From contig WMCF01000015.1 in assembly GCA_009792885.1 (NCBI GenBank), positions 9,518,865 to 9,582,864 of the forward strand: a stretch of DNA of 64,000 nucleotides. The letters are read 5' to 3'. The notes below the pieces were generated by a model. The model saw nothing but the letters and a program-made list of their open reading frames with translations, was not told the origin of the DNA and ran no database searches. Origin of the DNA: Eremophila alpestris peregrina (lineage: Eukaryota > Chordata > Aves > Passeriformes > Alaudidae). Both the position numbers and the translations under genes were made by a program. Below, piece by piece: positions 10,930 to 24,110 of this stretch; position 1 is the stretch's first letter; every line of letters begins with the position of its first letter.

Positions 10930-11750
10930 TTTGGCAGTGAGGTGGGATCTGCACAGGTGACACCTGGGAGAAGAGGCCAGGAGCTGCCCCATTCCAGACA
11001 CAGCCTGTTCTGCCACCGCCAAGGGAGTTACTAGAGGATACATCTGAACATGCCATGGAGTTGGTTACGCCTGCAAAAACATATTTAAGGAGTTTAAATG
11101 CCACAAGGAAATAGAAGAGGATACCACAACAGAGAGAATTCTTTCATCATAGAGCTGATAACACCCTTGAAGGAACCCCAGCCAGTGGATACACACATTA
11201 CTACAGGCAAATCCCTTGAAGTGCCTCCTGGCCTGTAGATAAGCACATACTGTAGATAAGAACACATCATGCTTCCTGAAGGGACTGTGACCCACAGATA
11301 GACCCACAGCAGAGGAAACAGAAGGTATGAGAGGAGAGAGAAAGAGAAATGAATAAGGAACAGGGGAAGGGAACCACTGCAGCCTGATCCCAATCTTCTC
11401 CTCAGCCCGTTGCTTCACCAAGGTGAGAGCGCTTAACCTGCATTTATGACAAGGGAGTGGAAATTTGAAAGGGGGAAGGAGAGGTGTTTGGAGTGAATGG
11501 AAAATGGGAAGAAAAGATATTTTCCCTAAGTATCTGTCTGCTTTGCTTTTAAATATCCCATCAATAATTAAATGTCTATGCTAACTGGCAACGAGGTAAG
11601 TTAAATTTTCCAAGCAAGTCAGTAATTGGTAAGTGATTTCTCTGATGAATTTTTATGTCCTTCTTGCTGTTTTCTCCCTCATCCCACTGGAACAGGGACA
11701 ATGAGTGAGTGGCAGAGTGCATGCTTGACTGCCAGCTTTGGCAAACACCA
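10930..11750 (+). mobile_element. Old ERVL-type LTR, plus strand, strongly diverged
   Basis: The order of motifs follows a common avian LTR family that I associate with ERVL elements. There is a segment of repeated 'agggactgtgacccac'-like units (11150-11310), a purine-rich part (11320-11520) and an A/T-rich part with ATTAAA-like signals (11560-11600). After 'gtaattggtaagtgat' (11622-11637) comes a C-rich end with 'catcccactgg' and 'agtgagtggcagag' (11680-11720). The copy carries many substitutions and indels. I could not define the TG/CA ends or a target duplication. Minus-strand frames of 99 and 118 codons at 11065-11421 are shadows of the purine-rich part. Confidence in the LTR is moderate, lower for the family name. 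Confidence 0.6.
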
Positions 11751-14700
11751 TACAGACAGACAAAAATCCAATTGCTGGTTAAACTTCAGAGCATACAGAA
11801 ATCCCTGAATATCTTCCTCTACACTGTGAAAGTTTATGAACTGTTTTCAGTTGAATTTCTTATTAGGTGTGAATGTGACAGTCAATCAGACCTAGAAAAT
11901 ACATGGAGTAACATACATATCTCATTAAAGATTCCCTAAGAGAGAGAATAAGAAAGTGATTAGAAGTCAGAGTGAGTGGAGACACCTTCCTAGACCTTAC
12001 ATAACACAAACTGTGTAGCTAAGAAAATACTCTTGTTACTGCTTTTATTAATATATAGGTATTAATAATTAGTAATATGTAGGAAGGCCATTCTCACCTA
12101 CCTAAATATCAGATTATTTAATAAATTTATTCCAAAAACACGACACACGGGACCAAACCTTTTTTTTTGCAAAAGGAGGTTCAAAGCCATTCCTACTATT
12201 TCCTGGAAACTTCTACTGCTTATTACCTCTTATCATCTGAGTATTTACATTCAGGCTAAAAAGAGACCTAATTAATTGATCTGCTTTCCTTGGCACATCC
12301 TCTGTGCAGCTTGAATTTCAGGAACCAACTGATCATTTGTCATAGGGAAGAGTGCAAAAACTGTGAGAGGGACATGACTGTGGAGTCAGAGACTTGTTGC
12401 TCTTCTAATGACAGAGGCACACTAAGCAGGTTTTAAATAATACTGGCTTGCTTTAATTTTAAGTATTAGCACACTGATACAAATAGCCAGGAAGCAATAC
12501 ATTTCTGCACCCAGTGGCTCATATTATTACCATCACTGGAAACAATATTTAAGCCCTTTTGCTAACACTGCTATAGATCATCCTGACTTCTTAGGTTTGT
12601 TATTAATTGTTATGATTCACTGTGTGAAGCAGAGCTTAGCTGCTTAGTACAAAACCCCGAACACTTTATAAAAGGGGATCTTGAATTAGGAGTAAAGGTA
12701 CAAGGGAAAAAAGGCACCTATGTGTCTTCTAAAATTCCTTAATGAAGAGTTCTCAGACATATGATTTCTCTAGCTCTTTTTCTCCTTTTTTTCCTTACCA
12801 TGTTATATTTACCAGGAAAACCCTTTTATATTCCTTTGCACAGTAATTTTGAGCTCTAATTCATAACAGGGAAATGTAATATGCAAAAATATAATTCCCA
12901 TTGCTTTAAGTTACTGTATATTTCCTATGATCCTTTTATTATTCTTCTCATTGATAGTGACCAGAATACATATAACAGAAATTCTACTAGGTTTTGAATA
13001 ATCTGTATAACCTAATAGAGAATAGCTCTCAATGTTTTGGGTTTTTTTTCCCAGAAAAAGATAATAAAATACCTCCTTGATAAAAAAAAATCTGTGGTCA
13101 GCAGAATTGCTCTTAAGGATCATTACAAATAAAAAGGATAAACTGTTTGAAATATTTCCTACTTGCTATACTATTTCTATATGTAAAAGCATCTTGCAGA
13201 GCAAGAAAACAATTTGTTGTAGACAGATCACTAATGCTTGGAGATTTCTATAATAATCCAACTGTTAAGAATGCCTTTACTTACTTCTCTTTTGCAGACC
13301 GTTTCTTTAATATTCAAGTTTGGTGGTTTTGCACAGAATGGTGAAAAAAATTTCTGATCTATTTTTTTTCTTCTTCTGCTTGTTCATGTGCTTAAAAATT
13401 AGGTTTTTCCCTTGAAATAAAATTAGCTTGTGATGCTATTTATCACTTTGGCACATAATTTTAATAATGTTTGTAATGATCCATAGGAGATATTTATTTA
13501 CCTTGAAATTTCATTTTCATCAGAAGTGTATTTACTGTGCATAAATGAAGTATTCCTCAGTGCAATGATTGCCACCAAACTCTATATAAATCAAATCAGT
13601 TCAAAAGTAAGATAATTGATAATTCCTAAATTAATATGAGTAAGAAGTTACAGGTCTGAAATTTACAGGAAGAAAAAATATTGGCCAACACAGATTTTAT
13701 ATAGAAATACTCTAGATTAAAATCTATTTCCAGTAAAATGTGATTGAAGGAAAGTTTTACGCTTGAAAAACAGACACACAAACTAGCAAATAAAAACTCA
13801 ACTAAAAATCAGGATATAAATTATGTTCTTATGAAAAATTTTCATTTCCTGTATCCGCTGTTTTGCATAGCACAAAATGAAAGATACAACTCCATGCTAT
13901 GCCTTCTTTTCCAGAATTATTTATGGAACATACTATCAATCCTTTCATGTGTCCTAGGGATGAAACCTCAGTTATCAGGAACTTTAGCTTCTATAAGTTT
14001 TCACATTGATCTCTATTTATTACTTGATGAAAACAATTTTACAGAATACTTTAATTTACCGGAAAGATTGAAGAGAACTACACTTCTATAGAAATGAAAC
14101 AAGAGACTGAAGAGTTCATAAGGGGAATAAGAACACCAATGCACTTTTAGTCTTGTTGAAAGTATGTTTTCAAATATTATTTTACACAATACCTAATGCA
14201 TCTCTGTTATTTGATCAAAGAACAAAATATAGAGTATGTATCATGGTCCTTCAGATACTATGGACAAAGTCTGATTTCCATTCATCTATAATGTCTTTGC
14301 TACAATATTTTTATGGTATAAATTTTTAAATTACTTTCAATTTCCATCTTGATATGATTGGCAAAAATTTATAGCAATTTGTAAGAGGAGGGTTGATATT
14401 TTTTTCAATTAACACTATGGTTATATTTTTGAACAACATGAAAACAAATCTGATAATATGAGTAATTTTAGTTCTAGAATATGCAAAATTAATAGCAATA
14501 ATCTATTATTTCACATATTCATAATTTATTTCACATTATTGTGCAATGTGCACATTTTGAAATTTCATAGGGTGAAGGAGTTTTGAGCATTGGACCACAG
14601 TAGCAGTCTCTTGTCTTGTAACAAGAGAGGAAAAACAAAACAAATTTTTTTAAAAGCCTTAAAATAAGTCCCAAAATTATTGCCCTTTGGAAAGAAAAAT

Positions 14701-17700
14701 AGACTCTCCACTTATTTTCATATCAGTTCAAAGATCCAAAATTATGAAACATTTACAGTTTCTGGACAGCTTAGAAAATTATTGGAAATTAAGGCAAGAA
14801 GAAAAAATGGATGAGGAAGTATTTTCCTGAAGGAAATTAACACATTGAACAGGCATTACAGTAGACTTGAAAGGAGGGGAAAATCTCCAGAAGCATTACT
14901 CCTTTATGGTGGGTTGGAGAAGCCATTACTCAGAAGAAGGAAATGATACTATTCAATCTGAAAACATCTTTCAACTCATCTAAAAAATGTAATTAAAAAT
15001 TTTTCTGCTGTTGCTGCTAGAGTAGAAATATTTTCTAAACCATGTTGCTTTATCTTCAAAGTGTATATTTTCTCTTATATCCTTTCCCATACAACATTAT
15101 ATGGATGTCTCCAGGGAATATTTTGCAATGAAAATTATTGTTTGTGTGTTTCTTGTAGCCTGTCCTTCTCTCATATAAGCAGAACTATATGTTTTTAATC
15201 TTAAAGAGGAAATAACACATGAAAGCTTAATGGCGTAAAACAGCAAACTAAGCCTCTTTACATACTGCGGAAAAACAAAACATATTAAAAAAAAAAAAAA
15301 GCTAAATAACGAGGAGGAAAGAACTGGAATCCAGAAATAGCAAATGTCTCTAAGTTTTCTAAAAAATGAAGATTTATTTGAAACTTTGAAATGACTAATC
15401 AAATTTAGGGTTAATTAATACCTCCCTAATTAATTAAATTAGAATTTTTATCTGCTTGCCTGTTTACTTGGGTTTGTAACTCCTTTATTGACAGAAATGT
15501 AATTAAACACTCTTAAAAATTTTGGATCTAACAATTCAATTCTTATGATACTGAGAATATATATCTTAAAACTGAACAATTACTACTCAGAAAACAACTT
15601 GAAGAAATGTAGATTTCACCTCTGGATAAGCAAGGGTTAAGAATAAAAGTTATAAAGTTTCTAAAATTTACTGTATGCATTGAATGGCATTATTGTTTGA
15701 ATGGAAACAGATGTATTTTGGTAACAGTAATGATTAGATTTCTGTCAGTGCGCAGGGAATTACTGTCATCTCTGTTCATGTTGGTCAGAATTGCACAAAT
15801 ATTCTGATTCATAGTCTGTGCAATCCTTTTTGAAGTGCTCTCTAAAATTTAAATAATCAGTTTTTTATTCTTTTCCTTTTTTTTTTTTTTGTTTTTTTTG
15901 TTTCTCATCTGAAAATGACTCTTGGCCGACAGAGGTGTTTTTTGTTTCTACTTGTGCACATAACTTCCATTGACATTAAGATTCAAGAGTTAAGCATAAA
16001 AAGAATATATCTCTTAGGATTTCAAAGATCCATCTTGCAGCCCTCTAGTCTTTTCTCTTCAGTTTCCTTTGATAACACACTATCAGTTGTACTAACCAAT
16101 GAAGTCAAATCTTTATAGACCTTGAGCTTTCAGTAAGATTTTCTTACATCATAATAATCCTTGGTGTAGAATAATCCAGAATTGTTCTCATTTTCCTTTT
16201 TAAAAAGGCTTGCATGTTTTTCATAACAAGACGTCAATTTTATTTGACATAATGTAGTATATTGTAACTACAATCTGAAATTTAATGAAATTTTTATAGG
16301 TTTCTATTTCTAACAGTTAGCAAATTTTAATTCCTCGCTAAGTCGTCTTACTAATGACAATTGCCCTAAATGGCTGTTCATAGCCTTTGCCCTTCTTTAT
16401 TCATATTGCATAACACAAAATTTAGCTGATGGTAAACTAATTAAGACATGTTCTCAAAGTATAAATCTGAGCCTCAGTATTTGCTCTTGAATGAAAATGG
16501 CATTAAGATCATGTGTTTATCATATGGTGGCAGGAGAGTAGACAAAAACTGTTGTATTAGTCTCATCACTCTTTTTAATATCAAGAGAAGTTTGTCTTCT
16601 CTATGCTGTCCTCCCTCTGCTATCCATAATGTCAGATAATTCAAGACCTGTTTCTTGAAGCTAGCACTTTGGAAGGCATTTCTTTTCCAGAAGAATGCAC
16701 AACCAATAAATACATGGAAAAACCTTGGGAATAGAAAGTACCACAGCATTTGAGACTATCACTTGCTAATGAGCCTATGTATGTGCCCATCCAGAACTCA
16801 TTATTTCTGTCATGTGAGCTACTTCTTTCTGTGCTTTTCTATGTGAATAAAGAGCTGCTACTGCTGGTCTGCTGGTCTCCTACGTATGAAGATAAACAGA
16901 AAATGGCAGTTAGACGAAATTTTGAGATTTTTTTTTTCACGATACTAGAATTAATTTATGCAAATTTTACTATGAATAGAGTTGGAGATGAAAATATTTT
17001 CTCTCTCAGGTTCACAAAGGACTGAGAATGGAATTCCATTGTAAACAGTATACTTCCTTCTAGATCAATTCCATTTTTGTTCCCAGAATAACCTAATCCA
17101 TATAATTTAAACCTTTTACTGCTTTTGATTCCATTTCTGTTTCATTTCATCTGTTTCCTTTCTCATCAAAGAGAAATCATTTAGATAGAAGTATCCGAGT
17201 ATTTTTTAATTTTTTCCTTCATTTTCATATAGTTCTACAACAATACACAGATTCATGGTGCTGTTGAAGAGTCAAGTCTTTCTGGCTATTCAACATTTTA
17301 GTCTTGGAAGGGGAAAATCAGAGGCTCGGTGTCTCTGAAGCCAAATAGTTTTTACAGCATAAATTTCATTCACCCAGCACATTGGTGGAATTGCCTTAGA
17401 GAATCTAAATTAGATTCAAATGCCTGTCTACCTATCCCATGTTTATAGACTGCTTGGCAGGAAAGAAGCACTCTTTGCCTTGAGAACATATTTTTCAGAG
17501 TACATAAGTAGCTGAAGTTAAGACCCGGGAAAATTTTAGAATAAACATGACCTTAAATGAGTTAAATAGATCCAACCTGTCTCTCAAGAAGTGTTTACTC
17601 TCAGAATATATGGAGAGAAAAGTATTTTATGTGCCTGCAACTATTGAGAGATAATCTAGTCAATGAACAAGGGATATCCAATTTTATTTCCAAGAATTTC

Positions 17701-17814
17701 TTTCTTTTCTATATTTGTATCCTAATGAGAACAACAAATACGTCAGCAATCTTAGGATGAACACTGTTGTATATCTGTACCTAGCAAAAGATGAAACAAT
17801 GTCAGAAATTCTTT
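11751..17814. other. Six kilobases of unique DNA, no gene seen
   Basis: The DNA is AT-rich with scattered short frames (for example 13744-14091, 115 codons, and 15097-15402 minus, 101 codons). None shows a domain or a splice-flanked exon pattern. Poly-T runs occur near 15870-15900 and 16926-16937. I recognise no transposon. Conserved non-coding DNA cannot be excluded without an alignment. Confidence 0.5.
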
Positions 17815-17877
17815 GAAATAAAATAAAATAAATAAAATAATTTATTCATTCTTTCATTCTTTCTTTCATTCTTTCTC
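17815..17877 (+). repeat. Compound microsatellite: (AAATA)n then (TTCTTTCA)n
   Basis: A-rich AAATA-type units change directly into T/C-rich TTCA/TTCTTTCA units, so the strand asymmetry flips in the middle of the tract. Confidence 0.85.
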
Positions 17878-18244
17878 CTAATATGGACAGTGTTTACTTT
17901 GGTGATGGTAAATACTGGGCAAATTACCAGTAAATACAGATTAAATTTCCTTTTACTTTTTTTTGTAAAATAAGGTAAAAGTCAAAGTCAGAAATAAAAA
18001 ATGTCAGAGAAATAGACAATATTATGACCATTTGTTGGATATTTAGAGCATTGCCTATTCACTCTAGTTGTTCCATATTGACATGGAAGAAGTATTTTCA
18101 TTATAATCCTGGTGTTCTGGATGGCTAAAAGGGTGATGCTGACTACCATGCTGGATAACAAGAGTTTACTTCTGTCAATTAATATGGGTATGGAACTCAA
18201 AATACGTAGAAGAAACCCTCAATTTTTTATATATTTTATCTTTA

Positions 18245-18270
18245 TTGTTACAATATAGATATTGTAACAA
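18245..18270. other. Perfect 12-bp inverted repeat with a 2-base centre
   Basis: The left arm TTGTTACAATAT and right arm ATATTGTAACAA are exact reverse complements separated by AG. Each arm contains an ACAAT/ATTGT core, the known SOX-type HMG-box recognition word, in facing orientation. There is no A/T-only simple repeat around it. It may be a regulatory dimer site or a chance palindrome. Confidence 0.6.
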
Positions 18271-21200
18271 AGCATCTGATATTGAATTTTTACCAGTGTG
18301 ACAAATAAGTCAATATGATTAAAAACATCACTTTCCTTCTCTTTCATATGTTCCCATAAGAAGAAAAACAGGGAAAAAATCCACAAATACATGAAAATCA
18401 AAAACATTAAACTACAAAACACACACAAACAAAATACATTTCAGTATTTCTATTTCTTCATCTTACTGAACTAAATACAAGGCTGTCACCAATCATTTCC
18501 ATGTTCAATGAAGTATCTAATCCTGTTGATGAGAATATATGATAACAAAATGCAATCCCAATATATACATAACTTCTGCTACAGCTCACACAAAAATTGA
18601 GAAATGTAGGGCCTTCATGACACAAGTTTTCTTCCCTACAACTCCAATCACAACTGTCTTTTTTTCTGCTTTGTTGATGGCAAAAACTCTTGAGAAATTC
18701 AACTAGAAACCAAAATAGAAAATAAATAAGTGCATACATTTAATAGCTTCAAAAAGAAGTTAAAATTCCCCTAAAATATTTATGAGAGGTGACTCACATT
18801 TTTTGTATGGCATAAGGAACTTAGGCTATTTATTTATTTCTGTGATAAAGTAGAGGAAATATTAATTCTGGTACAGAGTGGGAGATTACTTACTATTTTA
18901 AATATATTTATTATTCATATTGTTGTGTCACAATATTTTATTTTTTTAATAATGTAAAGTTATAAATTTTTCACCTACCATACTCTCCATCAAAGATTAC
19001 TAAAAGATTCCCAGGTAAACATCTCACCTAAGAACAACCTCGGACACTGAAAGAATCACTTTACTGTGGATTTATGCAATAAATTTTTAACTGCACTTAA
19101 AATTTGAGAGGGGGCTGTGTGTTAGCAACTTCACCCTTCCATTATTGAGACTTAGCTCATGTTAGGCATAACTGTAAGTATTATAAATGTCTTTATAATA
19201 ATAGCAATCTGCATGATATTCTGTCCTCAGCCCCTTATTAAGATTTAGGTGAAATTTGAGTCTAAATGCTGATTTTGAGGGAATAACACCTTTTCATACT
19301 AAAAAGTAGTAATTTGAAAGAAAACAACAAACTATTACTGGCTTCAACTCTTACAATTATTTCCATCCAAGTGCCACAGTTTTGTGGAAATACAGGTCAC
19401 CCTTCTCCACAGCCCCATCCTTATTATCACTTTTCATCCTAATCTTGTCAAGTGGAAAAACTGTCTCTGCATAGAAGCATAGAATAGACATCTGCATTAC
19501 TACTAAGGAGCCATAGCCAGGCTCTGGATCCTTCATAAGGCCTCTGATTAGAGCCTGGAGTAGTAATTTAGGCTACTACCAACAAAGCAAATTAGGTGTA
19601 GCAATGCTTAGCTGTATTTCAGACTGGTACTTGCATTCTTCATTAGTGTGACTGATAAAAAAAAAAATGTTCTGCCTTCAGAGCAGTGCCCTAAGCCATG
19701 TTATATCTTGTCTCAGGAGAACTGTAATGTCAGGGTTAGAATCACTGTTTTTCTTGATGATTTCTTTTGCCACTAGGAAGATTTCATGCTTTCTGACACA
19801 TAGCCTGAAGCAGAAGCTAAAGCATTATTCTAAGCACAGGCTCACTTTTCCAACAAGGAAAAGCAAGGCCCATTTGGAATTAAATCTGGCTAAGGATGTC
19901 GAGGGTAAGAAGGGATTCTTTAAATGTATCAGTGACATCATCAATTGCACAACTTTTGCCATGTGACAATATTTTTTTCCAAGCTACCTTTTTCTCATTA
20001 ATTTAAGTAGAAGATAGAGTTGTTTGTTTTTTCAGGTTTTTTTTTTTTGGGGGGGGAGGTTTGGTTTTTTTTGTAATTTTTTTTTAATTTCATGTTCTAT
20101 CATGCATACAACATGTAAAAACAACATAAACACTTTAATGAAAAGTACACGGAAAATATATGATCATGAAATTTCTTTGGTCTTGCACTACTGTACAAAC
20201 CTACATGTTGACCCTCAATCTTTCCTGCTGAATTTCTCCTTTACTGTATCTCAACAAAATATGTTTTTCTATTAAAACAAGGTTGTTTTCAGAAGAGGGG
20301 AAGAAACAAAATATTCAAAGGATTCAAAAAAATTACAAGGCTAGGGAATTTTACTTGACATAATTTCTCTGTGTGAAGAAAGTGGAAGACAAAATTGGAT
20401 AGCTGCAACAGTTATTTATTATTATTAACAGCAGAAATTTCTTATGAAGTATTCAAATAGCTGCACTTACACATAAACAAGAGAAAATTCACATAAACAC
20501 TTAAGAAAGAATATTCATAAGGCTAATACTTGTTTTTATCTGTTTCCAATAGTTTTCCCAGATTATAAGGTATCCTGAAATCATAAAAATAGAGGGTAAA
20601 AGCCTGAACCATCGACTCTTTTTGTTAGATCATTTCACATTAAAAACTACAACTCAAACCAGAAAATAACAATGTTACTCTATGCTCTCAAAACCATTAT
20701 AATTAAAGTTTTTTACTATGAGCAGTAGTTCTACCATTTTATGTCTATTACCAGCTGTGTTTCTTCTGAAAGAAAAAAAAAATCAGTCTAGAGCTCACTT
20801 TTTGTATATATTAATTTATATTAATTAAAAAATTATAAGGATGGGCATCAGATATAACTAATGGCAATAGTGTTGCCTCGGATACATGTCTGTCCAGAGA
20901 TTAAACCTTTACCTGGTTTTAAGCCATTTCCAGACTAAGATGTTTGAGTCCATATTTTCCACATGCCATGGCATCATTGAGGAGCAAAAAATGTAGAAGC
21001 ATGAAGACAAAAGTAGAACAAATTAGAGGAAGTATAGCTTTGGTTTAGTAGTTGTGTCTGTCTGGTTCAGGAAAGTTCTTAATTCTTGCAGAGAAACCCA
21101 TTGCCACATGGTTTTTAGGGAAATGGAACTTGGCAGCTCCAAGGTGTGCTTATCTATCTCTTCTTTAACTTTCAAAATTAAATGTACATCACCATGGATG

Positions 21201-22361
21201 TGTATATGCATATTTATGATGAGCATGTGTATATGTAAATACTAGAATACATAAAATTGACTGGATTTTGGGTATATTGTCTTGTTTAGTAGTAGAGCAT
21301 ACAAAGATTGGTTGGGGGTTTTTTATTGCCATCTGTCCTTGACATCATTCATCCCATTAGGTAAGGATCATTTCTTCTCTACCTCTTAAAATATATTTAC
21401 TGTATTACTCTTCCTTTAGTAGTGTGGATATCCTATGTATGTTTCTCTTTGCTTTCCCCTTGCTTGAACTGACAGATCCTGAATCATTAAACCAAGACAG
21501 AGAAGGAGAAAAAATGTTTTTCACTGGAACTTAATGAACAGATAAAATTTCTTAAGGTTTTGAGGGACTTTTAGCCAATATCTTCTGGTTTTCTGTTAAG
21601 CAGAAAGCAATAGCCTTAACAATATAAGTAATGCTGACTGTGTTCACAAGACACTGATCCATACATGACAAGATATATATTATTTAAACTTTAATCTCCA
21701 GTATTTCTCCAAAGGGATACAAAAAGGTACTTAAAAGTACGAGGAGATTCTCTGTATTCTCAGTCAGAAAAATGCTCTTTCACATATGACCTTTACATAC
21801 CTTCATTTGGTGAAGTCTTTCTGATTTTGTGGGTTTTTTTTGTTTTTTTTTTTTTTGGTAGAGTCTGATTTAGGAACTAGAGACAGACATTCTTTTTCAC
21901 ATAGGAAAGAATGATCCTTCTCACTGCTAGGGAAGCATTGGTATCTCTGGGTTAAAGAGCCTGTTCCTTGTTGACTGGTTTAATAAATCTATATGCTATT
22001 AATTTGAAGTGGCTTATATTTCTCAGAAGGGTTGAAAAAGAATCAGATTTAAGTCTCATTTAGAAAGTGTAGGTTAGAACATTATCCTCACACAATAATA
22101 TTTGTGATTTGTCAAACTGAATATTTCTTCCTATGTATTCACTTACCTTCTTAAGGAAGCATTCCATCCATGTAGTAATGCAGCTTTAAACCAAACTGGT
22201 ATTTTCCACATAAGGAAAAAGGATTTCAATTTTACCATAAGAATTAAAAGGAAAAGCCCTAGAAGATTCTTTCATCTGCTTGCAGCCATTTGCTCAAGGC
22301 CAAGACAGAGGCATGGATAAGTCTCTTTATCTGTCTTTCAGAAATGTAGCCATTCTCTATG
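18271..22361. other. Unique DNA with T/G-rich tracts, no gene seen
   Basis: There are no convincing exons. Low-complexity tracts lie at about 20036-20087 (poly-T, then eight G, then T-rich) and 21831-21856 (T-rich with GTT). Frames up to 99 codons (19667-19966) have no recognisable domain. Confidence 0.5.
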
Positions 22362-22827
22362 GGGCAGTGTGGCTGCCCGGAGTGAAGGCAGCATGGGCTC
22401 ATTGTCTGACCTGGGGGAGCGGGAAAGTTGTAATGAGGATATGAATATGCATGGATGCCAAAAGCTATTGGTTGCTGTAATGCTGTCACTCCCCGACTCC
22501 TCTGTATCTGATTGGATGGTCCTGTGGTAGCCACGCCCCGGACCAAGGTTATAAGAATGTTTCCCCAGCCGGACTCCTGGCTTTTGGAGGACAGCAGCTG
22601 GAATAAACTGCCTGTTCTCTGGAAGCCAGTGTCCCTTTATCCTTTCTCCAGAGAAACCCTACTTATGTTAGAAATCTCCCCCTTCCCTCCTTCCTGCAGG
22701 CTCACACGCACCCACGGGACCGCCAGCCATTCCCCGAGAGGGAGAAGCTGGCTGGACCCACACACACTCTAGCTGGGACAACAGAGCAGGAGGGAGAGAA
22801 GCCAGGGACATTCCTCTAACAGGGCAG
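22362..22827 (+). mobile_element. Solo LTR of an endogenous retrovirus, plus strand, with 6-bp target duplication
   Basis: The LTR is 22368-22821 (454 bp), starting TGTGGCTG and ending CTCTAACA. The six bases GGGCAG occur directly on both sides (22362-22367 and 22822-22827). Inside are two CCAAT-type words (ATTGG near 22472 and 22511), a TATA-like TTATAAGAA at 22549-22557 and an AATAAA at 22602-22607 about 50 bases downstream, the arrangement of U3, R and U5. The body is GC-richer than its surroundings and retains several CpGs, so it is not among the oldest elements here. No retroviral internal sequence follows. Short frames at 22259-22772 lie in or across it and are not genes. Confidence 0.75.
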
Positions 22828-23426
22828 TTTGCCACAAATCCCACCTAAGTCATCCTGTATTTAAGGCAGAGAACAAAGCTTCTTGGGGCTTCTTTGGATG
22901 TCATGGCAGGATACAATGTTTTTAGGTACCTGTGCTCAGTTTCTATTTTGTTCTTCTATTGTTTATCATTTTATAAGTTTATTAAACCTTTTGCTTTACA
23001 CAACATGCCCAAGGAGCCATCTCACAAATTATTTTTAAGCCATTCTGTGAAGTGCTGGTACCCTCAGAAACTTGATCCATCTCCACGTGGCTTATTCCAT
23101 TCTGGCCATGTGCAAGGATGTATCACTGCTATAGTATTATGTAAAAACAGGAATTATTTTCTTTTCCTTTACAGTTATCTGAGCAGGTCTAATGTGCAAA
23201 TTTATTCAGAAGAGAGCTTTTTGTGAGAATCATAAAATCTTTGGAGGGAAAAATTTCTGAGCTGTAGTGTTTGCAGAGAAACGGAACAAGAGGTGCCCAA
23301 AATGATTTCTCATGAAAACAGAAATACTTAAATTGACTGGAGACAACCAAAGAGATTCCCATTTGACTGGCATTGCTAAAGTTAAGCAGCAAGAGGTAAC
23401 TTAGACAACATTTTGACATTTTGTGC
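22828..23426. other. Unique DNA between the LTR and the candidate exon
   Basis: No repeat is recognised. The frame 22894-23226 (plus, 110 codons) has no domain. It would lie in any transcript started by the upstream LTR. Confidence 0.45.
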
Positions 23427-24020
23427 ATGATTCAAGTGGTAACTCCTCCAGCCTCCCTGACCCAGAACCCTCCTGTCTGGTTACTGTGGCCCATTCCAAT
23501 ACCAATGAACCCTACTGGGATCTCTGTCCAGGCTGAGGAATACTGCTTTCAATTCACACGTTCAAACACTAATGAAGCTGAACATGTATCCCAGAGACTC
23601 ACAGGCATGCAAAGAGGTCATTGTTACAGTAACAGCTGGGGCTACACAGATGGCCACAGACAAGCTGCTGCCTTCAATAGCGCAGATATAGAGATCTCAG
23701 ATTTAATAAGAAGGTATAAGAATTTAGAATTGACTGCAGTAAGCAAGCATAGGGCTCAGACAGACATGTATGGACTGGCCCCATTTTATACATGATCATC
23801 CCTGTTTATATCACTTTCTGTTTCCCCACCCTCACCAACTGTCCCTTTCTTTTTTCCCTTCCCCTGCACATCCCTTCATAGGTCTGTACAACTTTATTAA
23901 TTCTAGTAAGAGTCTCCCCTTGTTTACAGTCTTCCTGCTTGTGAAGCCCATGCAGAATTTCCTGGAAGAGGTGCTTGTAGTGTATGCATTATCCTTGAAT
24001 AAATGTAAATAAAAAGTTTT
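23427..24020 (+). other. Candidate terminal exon: 122-codon frame plus 3' UTR with two poly-A signals
   Basis: An ATG-led frame runs 23427-23795; the frame is closed upstream by a stop at 23397. Its composition is more balanced than the flanking AT-rich DNA, and it carries no tandem or transposon-like residues I recognise. About 200 bases of pyrimidine-rich sequence follow, then AATAAA at 23998-24003 and 24008-24013 and a T/GT-rich stretch from 24016, the usual make-up of a vertebrate cleavage and polyadenylation site. A possible splice acceptor (CTGTCCAG) ends at 23531. The protein matches no family I know and has no signal peptide or membrane span. It may be the last exon of a gene outside the window, a long non-coding RNA, or chance. 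No function is assigned. Confidence 0.25.
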
Positions 24021-24050
24021 GTGTCTTGACATTGTTTCCATGAGGTTTTT
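23998..24050 (+). terminator. Possible polyadenylation site (two AATAAA plus GT-rich downstream element)
   Basis: AATAAA occurs at 23998-24003 and 24008-24013, followed by GTTTTGTGTCTTG and a long T/G-rich tract. The layout fits a vertebrate poly-A site. In AT-rich DNA isolated AATAAA words are common, so the support lies in the spacing and the GT-rich element. Confidence 0.4.
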
Positions 24051-24110
24051 TGTTGGTTGGTTGTTTGGGTTTATTTTTATTATTTGTTTGGGGTTTTTTT
24101 AAGGTCTGTG
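24051..24110 (+). repeat. T/G-rich low-complexity tract
   Basis: The tract has TTTTTTGTTGGTTGGTTG-type runs, the same flavour as those at 8815, 36655 and 41960. Confidence 0.8.

Noticed and set aside
11065..11421. 118-codon and 99-codon minus-strand frames
   Set aside because: They are antisense to the purine-rich part of an old ERVL-type LTR, which gives long open frames by composition.
22666..22821. Alternative LTR with TGTTAG...CTAACA ends
   Set aside because: The ends are inverted repeats, but no target duplication flanks them; the 22368-22821 boundaries have an exact 6-bp duplication.
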